Source: Anaeramoeba flamelloides (taxonomy: Eukaryota; Metamonada; Anaeramoebidae). From it: a stretch of DNA of 64,000 nucleotides. Position 1 is the first letter of the stretch; each line of letters starts with the position of its first letter. Both the position numbers and the translations under genes were made by a program. This document shows, one piece after another, positions 1-12,300 of the stretch. The stretch is taken from NCBI GenBank assembly GCA_027625915.1, contig JANTQA010000023.1, positions 4,030,001 to 4,094,000 of the forward strand, written 5' to 3'. The notes under the pieces were generated by a model. The model did not search any database. It was not told the origin of the DNA and saw nothing but the letters and a program-made list of their open reading frames with translations.

Positions 1-129
1 TTTGAAAAAAAAAGAATCCAAAAAAAATTAAAACAATTATTGAAAATCAAAAATCAAAAAATAATGAAAAAAAAATGATAAATAATTAACTTTACAATTA
101 TTTACATTGATTGTTAATATCTCATGTTT

Positions 130-365
130 CTATTTAAGAGTCAAATATCACTTTTCTTGGAATTAAATTGATTTTGAAGGTGTGCCCCAATTTTTGGAAT
201 TGATTTTATGTTTAATTTTTTCCAAATAAATTCCCAAATATTTAATCTTTGATAAATCTTGAGTAATTTCTGTTTTGTCTTTATTAGGTTTTAATCCAAA
301 AAACTTTTTTATTGTAAATGATTTGGAGTCAAGGATTAGAGTATGTAAACGAACGAATTACATAT
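130..365 (-). mobile_element. LINE reverse transcriptase fragment
   Basis: The reverse complement reads GLKPNKDKTEITQDLSKIKY followed by LGIYLEKI, the late reverse-transcriptase region (N-x-x-K-T-E ... KYLG) of L1-like LINEs. The DNA is nearly identical over about 70 bp to the LINE copy at 31143-31213. Nothing of the 5' or 3' ends is recognisable, so this is a decayed fragment. Its outer limits are approximate and it may run past the left window edge. Confidence 0.8.
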
Positions 366-796
366 TTTTAAAGGTTTTGAATAGATATTAGAAGAAAAAT
401 TTCAAAATTTTATACTATTTTTCCAATTTTTTTATTCCATTGACTTTTTTTTTCATTTTTTTTGATTGTAATTAATTTGTAAAAACAAAAAAATTTCTAG
501 ATCTATAGTCATTAGATACAAAAATGTTCTTCTGATTGTTACTACAACCATAGGAATGACTGTAGATAAATAATATTTATTTCTATGAGAATTTTCTCTG
601 ATTTTCAATTCATGAACAAAATGAACATTTTTGTTTTTTCTAGTAGGAACTATTTAAAAGTTTTTAGTTTTCCATTTTTAAAGAAAAGATATTATGATTG
701 ATTGGATATATCTTATCTTAAAAACAACTATACTATGACGTGTATTATTCTACTCATTTTGAATCCGAAGAAAAATGCTATGTATAAAAAATAATT

Positions 797-1110
797 GATT
801 TTTTTTTTTTTTTTTTTATTTAAGGGAGGAGTTTTTAATTCCTCTTATTTGCCCAAATTCCTAAATTTTTATTTAGGAATTCAATTAAAGAATCAAAAAT
901 AAGTTTATTACCCACTAAGGCTAATAAGTAGTTTGCATCTTTTTTATAATAATATTAGAAATATTATTATTTTATATATTCGATATATTAATTTTTTTTA
1001 ATTCAGATATCCAGATTTTGCAATTATTTTCATAGTCTGAGCAGTTCCATAGAAAATGTGCTAAATCTTCAATAATATCTAAATTGTTCATTTTTTACAC
1101 ATTTAATACA
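797..1110 (-). mobile_element. LINE 3' end with zinc-knuckle remnant
   Basis: On the minus strand the sequence encodes a C-x2-C motif followed by LAHFLWNCSDYE, matching the C-terminal zinc knuckle of LINE reverse transcriptases (compare YHFLWVCPSYEK in the copy near 32.3 kb). The frame is broken. A poly-T run at about 797-818 is the poly(A) tail seen from the other strand, and the sequence before it resembles the CCTCC-AATAAA end of the 32.5-kb copy. It is diverged enough from the other copies to be another subfamily. Upstream LINE sequence may extend to about 1480. Confidence 0.6.
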
Positions 1111-2602
1111 GTTTTGATTTATTTTTATTTATATTATTGAATTTTTTAAAAAAACATTCGGGAAACTTCAACATACAAAAAGTTTTTATAGAAGACTATG
1201 AGTCGTTTCTAAAAAAGTGTGATTTTTTTTGCATTTGAAATAATATTTTTTTAAATTGTGGATTTCTTGTTAAATTAGTAATATTGAAAGTTAGAGAATT
1301 GCTGATATCGATTGGATTGGTGCCCATTATTTAGAAGGTATTTCCAATACAAGTGTGAAGGGTTATTTTTAAAACATTTCACCTAATTTTCTCTATGTGT
1401 GTTACTCTATCCGTAAAATGACAATCTTAAAAGAAACAAAATATTGATACCGACCGAATTATCACCCGCCGTGATTTATTTAAAAATACATTCCACAAAA
1501 TATTTCATAAAAATATGAAAACCCAATTAACCACCTTGAAAAAAATGAAAATAAAAAATAAAAACATAACAAAAAAAACAAAACAAGATACTCAGCAAAA
1601 TATAATAAAAAAATGAACATTCAAAAAGAGTAAACATGATTTTTAAATTATAAAATAGAGTTATACGCTTTATCCCCATCTTTTTTTTACAACCAGATTA
1701 AATCATTTAGGTAAACAATACCCACAATCAAAAAGAAATAAATAATAACCAATTTTGACACCTAAAAAATCTCACAACAAACACATTTCATAAATACCCA
1801 TATCTTTCTTACTTAAAATTTTAACTCACCAAAAAATTTGATTATTATTCATAACCAATGAATGGTTAATTATTTTGTTTTTTTTATTTGTTTCATTACC
1901 TTACAATTTGATCATAATATTTTTAAAAGAAATTTCATCCACTTTTTTTGAAATTAACTTTAGATCTTATAATTAGAATTAATATTATTGATAAAAATTT
2001 GAAACTAATACTTTTCAAAAAAAGTTATACCTTTTTCAGATTTCATTTAGAATATATTTCCACAAAATTAAATTATTGTTTTATTTAATTGTTTATTTTT
2101 TATATTTCAAAAGGTATATCTTTGTAAATATTTCTATTCATAAATCGATAAAAATAGAATTAGGCAGAAACGGAATATGAATTGAATCACCGTCTCTTGT
2201 TTATATTACAAAATAATTTTATCAAAATATCTCCAAAAAAATAAGAAAAAAAAATATTCACATTTTTTTTTGAGGAGAGTAAGTTTTATTCATTCCAATA
2301 AAAAATGTAAAATACATAGATTAACAAATGAAAATTTAAAAATTGATTGTTTTTTTTTTAAGTTAAGTAAACTTCACATTTTCAAATTAAAGGAAAAATA
2401 AATAAAAAAAATTTTTAAACTCAAATTAGTAAAAAAGAGAGAATATTTTTTTAATTTAATTAAAAATCAAATCTTATCTTCAAATAAAATGAATTATAAA
2501 ATTATCTCGAAGTCATTACCCATAAAGAAATTTGCATAGTCAACTCTTATATAACTTAGAATAATTTAACTTCTACAAAAAAAGAATATGAAGAATTCGA
2601 TA

Positions 2603-2795
2603 TAAAGTCCTTTCCACTTTTACTACACAAACTTCAACGAAAATTAAGGCACAAAAAATATTCCTAATTAAAGTACAAAATTCAAATTCTAATAGAATTG
2701 AGTAAAAAAAAACAAATTCTATTCCTTATTTTGAGATTTTTTTGTGCCTTAAATTTTGTTGAAAGTTTATGTAATTAAATTTGAAACTGACTGTA
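2603..2795. mobile_element. Decayed palindromic MITE (AAGGCACAAA family)
   Basis: This 193-bp near-palindrome is a diverged copy of the two elements at 31384-31582 and 31635-31832. The right end GAAACTGACTGTA is intact and the left end is mutated. The internal words AAGGCACAAA and TTTTTTTGTGCCTTAAA are retained. TA at both ends fits the TA target-site preference of Tc1/mariner-type elements. Confidence 0.7.
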
Positions 2796-4551
2796 TAAAA
2801 TAATCTTTAGATTACTAAGATATTTAAAACTCAAATATATACCAAGTTTTTTGATTATCAAAATGAAATCGGCCAATTACCCATGAAGACTATTGGCAAC
2901 TGAAGAAACTGGAAATATTCGAAAAAAGTTCCTAAAAAAGAATATAAAAAACTAATTAGATTTATCTAATTTGATTATGATCTGATGTAAGAATTAAACA
3001 TTTGTAAAACGGAGAATTTTAATAATTTATAAATAATGATAAACAAAAAAAAATACCTAAATAATATGAAAAACATTCATAGTTGTAAATTTCTTAGATT
3101 TTCCAGGATTTACAAGTAGAGAGAAAAATCTAAAAATAATTACTCAAACCTTTTGAACCCTGGAAAAATCAATAATAGTGAACAGTTTTAAATTTGCTCA
3201 TCTCATTACTATTATTATTTATATTGATATTTTAATTATTTTTCTTCTTTGCCCCCCACCTTTTTTTTTTATTTTGATAAATATTCTTTAATTATACTCT
3301 TAAACAATAAATAAAAATCAAAGTTTTCAAGTCATTAATCCCTGGAAATAATAAAAGAGTCAACAACCAAAAGAGATTTGTTTCAATGGAAAATAAACAA
3401 TATTTGGTCTTCAAATTACTTGTTAAAGAATATTTATTTATATATAGTGAAAAATCCAGTATTGTGAAAATAAAATATTATATCAAACAATAATAACCCC
3501 CAACTCTCATATATTATCAAAAATCTTTTGTAATTAGAACACACCCTTTAAAATATGCATTTTTTTTTTTTTGATTAAAAATCCTTCTTTGATGGAAAAC
3601 AATATGTTTTAGGAACTGATTACTTAGAACCATTTCACAGAAAATCTCAATTATTAAAATAAATTGTATCAAATCTTGAATCAATATAATTAAAACATGT
3701 GGGTCTCAGGGAATCTGTTTTAATTTTATAGAATTTAAAAATTAATTATTGTAATTATTAGCAACATTATTTATAATAAAAAAATCTTTTGTTTCAAAAA
3801 AAAAACTTGAACTGATTATTTTGAATTGAATTTCAACCCATTTTTAAAAATTCTATAGTAATCAAAGTGTTGGGATTTATTTTTTTGAAACACTTTTATT
3901 AACGACTTTTGTAATAAAAACTTTTTTTTAACTTTTTTCCAAAACATATTCTCTTTTTTCTTTTTTTCTGGTTTCTTTTCACTTTTTATTTGATAAAATT
4001 TATAAAATTGAATTAATCTTGTAAAAAAGAAGTCATATTTTTTTCCAAAATAATATACAGTAACTGACTCCTAAAGACATATTTAAAAAAAAAAATAGGT
4101 ATAATATAAATAAAAAAATTCTATTCATTGTGCAAAAAAGTCATTATAACAAGGTAAAAAACTAAAAGTTTTCAAATAATTCAACAAATCAAAAGATTAG
4201 ATCCAAAATTTTATACATATTTTCAAGAGTACTCTGAAAAATTTTTGATGTTCGTGATTCAAAAGCATACACTATAATCTGAGAACACATTAAAAAAAAA
4301 AAGAATAAAATACAAAAAAAAAACAAAAAAAAAAAAAGGAAACTTTAAAAAAGTTATTATTAATTATTATAATACCAAATTAAATATAATTTTTGCTTTT
4401 TTAAAAAAAATTAAAAGGTCCTTTTTCTTTTCTTTTTTTTTTTTTTTTTAAATAAATGATACTTTTAATAGGTGAAATGATATTTGATATTATATAATTA
4501 TTTGAAATATAATTTCTTGTAATTATCTTTTTCTTTTACAGATATTAAAAA

Positions 4552-6297
4552 TTATTTTTTATTTTCATACATTGTTTTAATTTTTTGGATTGCTTGGTAA
4601 TAGACTTTAGTCTTTTTGAAATCTTTTAATATCTTTGAACAATAGGGCGAAGTCGAGAAGAGATAATAAGTTCTGCTAACTGCCAAATAAGGGAGCCCCG
4701 AAAAGGCGTTGTCGAACTTTTTAAATTGCATATGATATTTAATGTAAAGACTATTTTTAACGAAAATGTCTACAATGAACTCAATATCCTTTTTAAAGCT
4801 TTTTACGGAATCCTTTGAATAAGGTCTTAATGAGGGCAAATTATTTTGCAAATTTGAAGCTTCGATATGTACGGAATCTAAAAATTTATAAAAATAATAA
4901 ATACCATGTGAAATTCCAAATACGGATCTTTTTTTCTCATTTTTTGATTGGTGAGTTTTGCCGCCGCCAATGAAAAATTCAACCATTGTTTCAAGGCAGT
5001 TATTATTGGCTAAAAATTCTACAAAGCCTTCGTGATACTTAAACAATTGAAATAAAGAGCGCCAAACATTTCTATTAAAAGCCATATTTTCATCATCAAA
5101 AAGCAGCTCCTGCAATTTATTGAAAATATCCAAATTTTCAGAAATTAAAGTAAAGAAATCTCTATTTTTTAAGATCGTTCTAAGGGCAGTGACTATCGAA
5201 GATTTGAATTCATAATTCCCCTTTTTGGTCTTGTTCAAAATTTCAAAAAATGCAAGAATGTCCTGTTTCGTTAATAAAATTTTGGGAATTTCCTCCTCTT
5301 TTGCTTGGGAATCCTTTTTTGATGCCTTTTTGCTTTTCTTACTTTGCTTGGATGATTGCTGAGTTAAACTAGTAATGGACACCAGGCAGCCCATCGAGGT
5401 TAGGGATTTAACAAAGGATAAAATAAAGTGGCCAACACTATTTAGCATGGAGGGATACCAGTCAACGGTTTGTTGCGATAATTTCCCAATGATTTCTCTA
5501 AATAGATTTTCTGTAAATAAGACTGTTCTTTTGTGCTCAATGAACTCGAAATTTTCTGGTAAATTTAGATAGATGTACGAACAAAAGTTATGTGTCAGTT
5601 CTGGTATTCTAGCCTCTGCAGGAATCAAATTTTTTTTTTGAATCAAGTTTTTTTTTTTTTTCTCTTCATTATTTTCTTCCTTATTGCTCTCTTCGTTTTC
5701 GTTATCAATGATTTCTTTATAATTTTCCATTTTGGTATTAATATTGGCAAACAAATCATCCAAAAGATTTTGACTTGCGCCTGCATAATTCACGCCGAAT
5801 CTATTGATGTATTTTAATTCCTTCATTTTATTCCAAATGATTGTTGCTGCATATTGCGCGTGCGAATATCTTGATTGCGATAATCTTCTTAATCTAAAGA
5901 CTAAATCAACTTCCTTTGAAAACAAGGCAACATCAAGCTGTGACCCTTCAATGTTAAGCAATTGAATAAATAAAAATAAGAAAAATCCAGAATATTTCGA
6001 AGAGCGGTTACCAATGCCATGGAAAATGAAATTTTCAAGTAATTTTGGATGCTCATTAAATAAATTAATAACATTGACATATATTTTTTGCGTTTCTTTC
6101 TTTATTAATTGCGGTAAGGACTCTTTTATATTATATCTTTTTAATTTTAAGGTTTTACTTAGTAAAGATAAATAATGAGACAAATACATTGTTTGAATAA
6201 AATCCAATCCTGCCTGATTATCATTTGATTCCTATTATTGAAAAAAAATTTAAAGGATAATTTGCAATAATGTTAATATAAATTTAAAATAATAAGA

Positions 6298-6360
<63 letters not shown>

Positions 6361-9300
6361 AAGAAGAAGAAGAAGAAGAAGAAGAATAGGGTGAACGTTT
6401 AAATAAATTTGATGATGATGATGTAAAATTGTAAAAATATTTTGAATAAGAATAAAGAATATATAATAATAATAAATAAATAAAAATTGATCATACTAAT
6501 TTAACCAAATCTATTAATTCTTCATTGTACCAATAAATATTAGATATAAGTTTATTATTATAACAAAGGCTATAAACTAAATAAGAAAGGGATTTTAAAT
6601 CATTTTTTTGTAGAAAATGCTGAACAAAATCTGCAGCTTTCTCTGACTGGATAAGATTTTCAACAAGGGTTGTAACCTTTGAATGTATAATTTGTGATTT
6701 TGAATCGTGGTAAATTTGAAGTATTCTCCGGAAATTTTTTGGTTGGATAGTTTTAAGGAATAATTGAAGAACTGTCTTTGAACTTGTTTTTCCTGCAGAA
6801 ATTTGATATTTTGAATTTATAAAATCTTTAAAGTTATCAGCAAATTGATTTGTTTGAATTGCGGCGATAATATGTTTAATTTTAAGTTTTTTTGGTTTTG
6901 GTAAATTATTATTAATTTTTTTCAAAACTTTATCTTTAAACTATTTGGATTTATGATTATGATTATTATTATTATTTTTTATTTATTAAATTGAAATTTT
7001 TGTTTTAATAAATTGAAATTTTTTATTTAGTGATGAAAATTAGATTTTATTTTTTATTAATTTGAAATAAAAATAATTAAATTTAAAATATATTGAATAA
7101 AAAAAAAGCAAAGAAAAAAAAAAAAAAAAAGTTTTTTTTTGATAAAACTGATATTTACTTTTTCTAAGGTTTGACCTGGGTACCACCAACTATTTGTATC
7201 TTTATACCTTGAATGATTTAATATTTCAACTTCACTTTTTTGTTTGTTTAATTCCTTTCGAACAAAGATTTTTCTTAAATCAATGGGCTCTCTTAAATCA
7301 TATTCTGGAATAGAAAAATCAACAGTTTTTTTCCCGACCACATTTTCACAGTTATATCGTTTATAGGTAATTGCGCTATCTAACTTTTTTCGAAGCAATG
7401 CAGACGACGAATTTTTATTAGCCCCCTCCGATTTTGCCCCATGCCCGGTATAAACACCATGGTATTTTCCAACAATTGGGGAAATATTTGATTTGAATAA
7501 TTGATTACACATTTTTAATTTTTGATGCATTTTTATGATAGATTTATAAATTAATTCCTATTTGTAATTTAAATTGTTTTTTATTTTTTTTTTTTAATAA
7601 TATTTTTGATTAATAAAATGATATTTGAGAATAAGAAACGAAGAAAGAAAAAAGTTATTTTTAAAAAGGCTTGAAAAATAAAGTTTTTAAAATGATCCGT
7701 ATAAAAATATTTTTTTTTTTTTTTTTTAAATCCCAATTATTCTGAAAAATACAAATTGTGCAAAACAAATCAAAATAATTATTGCTTTTTAAAATAATAT
7801 TGGATTTGTGAAGAAAATTTGAAAAATTCTTTTCTTTAAAAAAATAAAAAAAAAAAAAAATAAAAAAAATCTTAATATTTCTTTAAATTAAAATCCTGTT
7901 AATCAATTTATTAAAATATTTTTTATCAATTTCCATGGATAAGAAAATTATATAAGAATAAAAATAATTATTGTTAAAGACTCTCGATTTATTCTGAAAA
8001 TGTTTTGTCAAAACAAATTTGTTGTCTTTTGAAAAGGAAAAAAAAACAAAAATAAATTGCTGATAAAGCACAGAAATTACAAAAAAATTCAAAAAAACGA
8101 ATTCAAATTCCTGTTTTGATTTTTTTTTGATTTTCAAGATTTTTTGAAACATGAAGAATTAAATTTTTTCATATTTTTGATAATATTTTTACAATTAATT
8201 ATTAAATTTATGGAGCTAAAATAAAAATAAAAAGATTAATAATTTTTTTAAAAAAACAGGAATGAAATCTAAAGGGTTTAAAATAGTCGGATTTTAACAA
8301 AGATTTTTAAAAATATTTTGAGATAAAAAGAAAAAAATAATAAATAGAAAAAAAAAAAAAAAATGAAATTTACTTGTTTTTTTTCAGTTAATACTTCCCA
8401 TAAATTGCTTGTTAAGCCTAAAGAAGATATTTCTGATTCAAGGTTATTTATTTGAATTTTTTCAAGTACAATAGTTGATATACTATTATTTAATACTAAC
8501 CTTCTGCACCATTTTTCAAATGTGTGCATATAAATTGGTTTCATTTTAAATTCTTTGATTTGTTCCACAATCTAAAAAATATTTGGATTTGTTTATTTTT
8601 TTATTAAATTTAAAAGAGAAACGGCAGAAAGGAAAAGTATGTTGGAGAAAGGTTTGGAAAAAAAAAATAAAAATAAGAAAAGAAATTTAAAGTTAAAGTC
8701 ATGGGATTCAACTATAAAGATTGAAAAAAATGGTAATCTATTACTTTTATTGGCTTGAGATTAATTTGATCTTCAAATTGACTTGGATGTAATGGAATTA
8801 TAGGCAAGGTTTTTAAGATTATTTGTGCCCATCGTTGATATGCCCTAATATATTCCCCAATCGATCGGTAATATTCTGGTAATGGTTCAGATGGAATAAG
8901 TACATTATCCCATTCTTCTTTGTCTGAAATTGCTTTTGAAAAATCAAATGATAAAGATTTTTCATTAATACTTTTTTAAGAAAAAAGAATAATAAATGAA
9001 ATATATACAAATTATTATATTACGGGATAGATCAATAAAAGAAATTGATAATTTAATGGAGATATTGTGAAAATAATTAGAATTTGAAGATTTTTATGGT
9101 AAAATATTTAAAAAAAAAAAATAATTAAAGAATTTACCTATCAAAACCTTTTTCTAAAAGCCTTAATAATTGGTACTCTTGATTTGGCTCTAAATTAAAC
9201 ACTTCAGTTTGAGTTTCGGTTTGATCATTATCTAATGTTTTTTGAGATTGTTCTATTGATTTTTCACTTTTTTCTGAGAATTCACTCACTTCAGTTTCTG

Positions 9301-12300
9301 TAGCTTTAGTAATACCATCTTCAGATTCGTTTTTTGTTGTTTCATTTGTTTTTTGGTTTTCACTAATTTCACTTTTTTCTGAAATTTCAGATTTTTCAAT
9401 CGTTTTTGGTACTTCTTTATTTTTTTCAGGATCTTGTAAATTTTCCAAATCCTCGGGTTCTGGTAACATTTCTGGTAACATATCTGGTAGATTTTCAGGC
9501 AAGTTTTCCAGATCAGGTAGATCTTCTAAATTCTCGGGATATGATAAGTCTTCAGGTAGATTTTCTAGATCTGGTAAATCTTCTAAATTCTCTGGATCTG
9601 GCAGAATTTCTGGTAAATCTTGAGGTAAATTTTCGAGATCAGGCAAATCTGGTAAACTCTCGACGCTTTGTGGTTCTTTTTCAATTTCTGTTTGCTTATC
9701 ATCCTTTGTTTCATTTTCTTCATCCTCAGATCCCAAATCCGTTACTTCAGACTGTGAATCTGGTTCAGTCACAGTATCCATATCTGTAAAATCAGTCTCA
9801 GTTACATCATCAACTGTTAATAAATTATGAATTTTCGAAGCAAATTCAATTTCCTTTGGCCTTGAATAAGATTGGCCAACAGTATTTGGTAATCTTAAAA
9901 TTCCTAAATGATCTTCCATATCGGTGTGCCATTTAATAGACGCTTCTTCAAACTTTTTATTTTATTTTTGAGGAATAGAATTGTCAAAAATTAAAAATTA
10001 TATTAATTGAAAAAAATTTTTTTGGATTTGAAAAAAGTTAAAGTTATGAGGTTTAGAATTCGAAAATAATTTGGCAGACTCAAAGAGATATTTTTTCATT
10101 TAAATGTTATTGGGTGTTGATAAAAACCTGTTATTATTTCTATGAATTAAGAAATTTGATTTTTAATTCGATGGAAATTTTTTTTTCCTTTTTTTTGTTT
10201 TTTCACTTTCGTGCTTTAAAAACACTTTTTATTTATTTTTTCTTTTAACGAAAAAATAGCAAGTTTATTTCTCTTAAAATAAAATCAATCGGTTTGATAT
10301 TAATAATTAAATTTTCTGTTTTTGTGATAAGGTGTCAGTTTTATAAAATGAAATATTTTATTATACAATAAACTTTAATTGTATTTTTAGTTCAAATAAC
10401 GATATTAGATTAATGGAAATAATAAAAATAAAACATTTTAATTATCATAAAATTAGTAATTTTTTCTTTGTTTTTATTTTTAATTTTTTGAATTTGTTTT
10501 TTTGAAAAGAAAAAGAAATTCATTAGATACATGACTATTATGTAATTGCTGGGATTTTGATGGGTAAATTGGGTTAAAAATGCAATTGAAGTTATTACTA
10601 AATACTAACAAATTAAAATTTAAATGTTTTTTTTTACTTTGTGTTTTGGTTTTTTTTTTAAATTTTGTAAAGTGGTAATTTTGGACAAAAAAGCAACACA
10701 ATAATTCAGTTTGGGAAAAAGTAAAGGTATAAAATATGAAATTATTTTTGATACAAAACAAAATAAAGGATTCTAAAGAAAATAATTGTTCAGAAAGCAA
10801 GTCTAGTGATAATTAACTGAGTAGAAAGAAAAAATTTTAGGGGTAAATCTTGTTTTGTCTTTATAAAAAAAAAAAAAATTAAAGTAATATAATTTTCTTG
10901 CTCAAAAGAGTAAGTGGTATTCATCTAATGAAAACAATCACTGATCACATTTTTTTAAGTTTGAGTTTTTATAAATAATTTTAATTTTTGAATTGAAATT
11001 TTTTTAATTTTAAAATATCCTTTTTTTGTGATCAATAAAAACTATTATTTGTAGAAAAAGATATTTTAAGATTTCAATAAAGTTGTTTGAATAATTAAAA
11101 TGAATTCTCTTGGAAGAAACCTTAAAAAATATCAAAAACAGAAATTTTGTTGCTACAATTTTTTTTAAAAAATATTAAATTAGTAATAAATTTTCAATTT
11201 TTATTATTTGTATTTCATAAATATCCAATAAAAATTCTAAACCAATATTATTTCTTTACCATTTTGTTCTTAGGTTTAAACTATTATATTTTACTTTCAG
11301 AATTTGAAGAATTATTATTAAATTGATTTTTCAATTGGAAATGTTTATTTGTATTATTGTTTGTGTCATCAGGATTCAAAAAAGACGGATATTTGATCTG
11401 ATCTAATTTGGGATTGGAAAAAAAGTGAAATTTTGAACCTTCTTTTCTGTCCCCTCTGAATAGGGAATTTTTTTAAAAAAAATATAATTAATTCTTTGTA
11501 TCTGTGTTTAAAGCGTTTACAATTTTAGAAAGTTTTTGACGATTTAATGATTTGTATTTTTTTGGTGTTTAAAAAATCAGAAATCGAATCAAGTGACGAG
11601 TGGCTTTTAATCAAGTCAAAATGTATCTTTTTCTTTGGGAATTTTCTTCCAAAAAAATTACATTATTACCAAAAGTTAAAAATTAACTTTTCAATTGAGA
11701 CAAATCTCATGTGGTATTGGAAAATGGAAGAGTTTGTCTTCAAAAAAGAGCAAATCTGTAAACCAAATTGATAGACTTTTACTTTTAAACTTCCAGTGGC
11801 ATGAAACTAATTCAAAAAAGAAAACCAAACAGCAAAGAATCCGATTTAGACACACTCGAAAGGAATTCTATTTTTTTTTTTTTTTTCAAGGATTGAACAT
11901 GAATTGTCGGAGGTGATTGACAAAGATGTTAAATTTGTAAACAAAATCGTTTTTTGGATTTGACCAACTCAAAAATTTTCTTAAAAAAAAACCTGAATGT
12001 TTGAAAAGATCTCTTGAGTCAAGTTTCTTTAAACACGACAATAATAGCACAATCCATACAAATACTTTCAAGACTTTTTCGAACTTTCAGACTGGCAGTA
12101 TACAAGATTTCAGTCTCTGATATTCTTTCATATTGTTTCAATTTTCCAATACTTGATACAAACTTTTGTAAGCCTAAAAAGGGGTAAAAAATAATAATGA
12201 ATTAACAAAAGATAAGATTTTGAATTTAATTTGGATTTTTGAAAGTTATCTCAAAGAAAAATATTTGTTTACTTTCAATAACCTGAAACTCTTTTTATGA

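Larger units (their letters stand above)
1..4551. other. Gene-free AT-rich region
   Basis: No open reading frame of gene-like composition is visible in either strand. The stretch contains an antisense LINE reverse-transcriptase remnant near its left edge, a second antisense LINE 3' end around 0.8-1.1 kb, and one decayed palindromic MITE at 2.6-2.8 kb. The rest is A/T homopolymer-rich sequence in which I see nothing definable. It lies downstream of the minus-strand gene that ends at 4552. Confidence 0.6.

Noticed and set aside
9406-9789. 127-codon plus-strand ORF opposite exon 4
   Set aside because: Antisense reading of the PEDLPDLENL tandem repeat; the sense frame is joined by good splice sites and phase.
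10480-12071. Several 60-106-codon ORFs in intron 3 of the helical-repeat gene
   Set aside because: Composition random, no splice phase needs them, and exons 3 and 4 join directly in phase 0.
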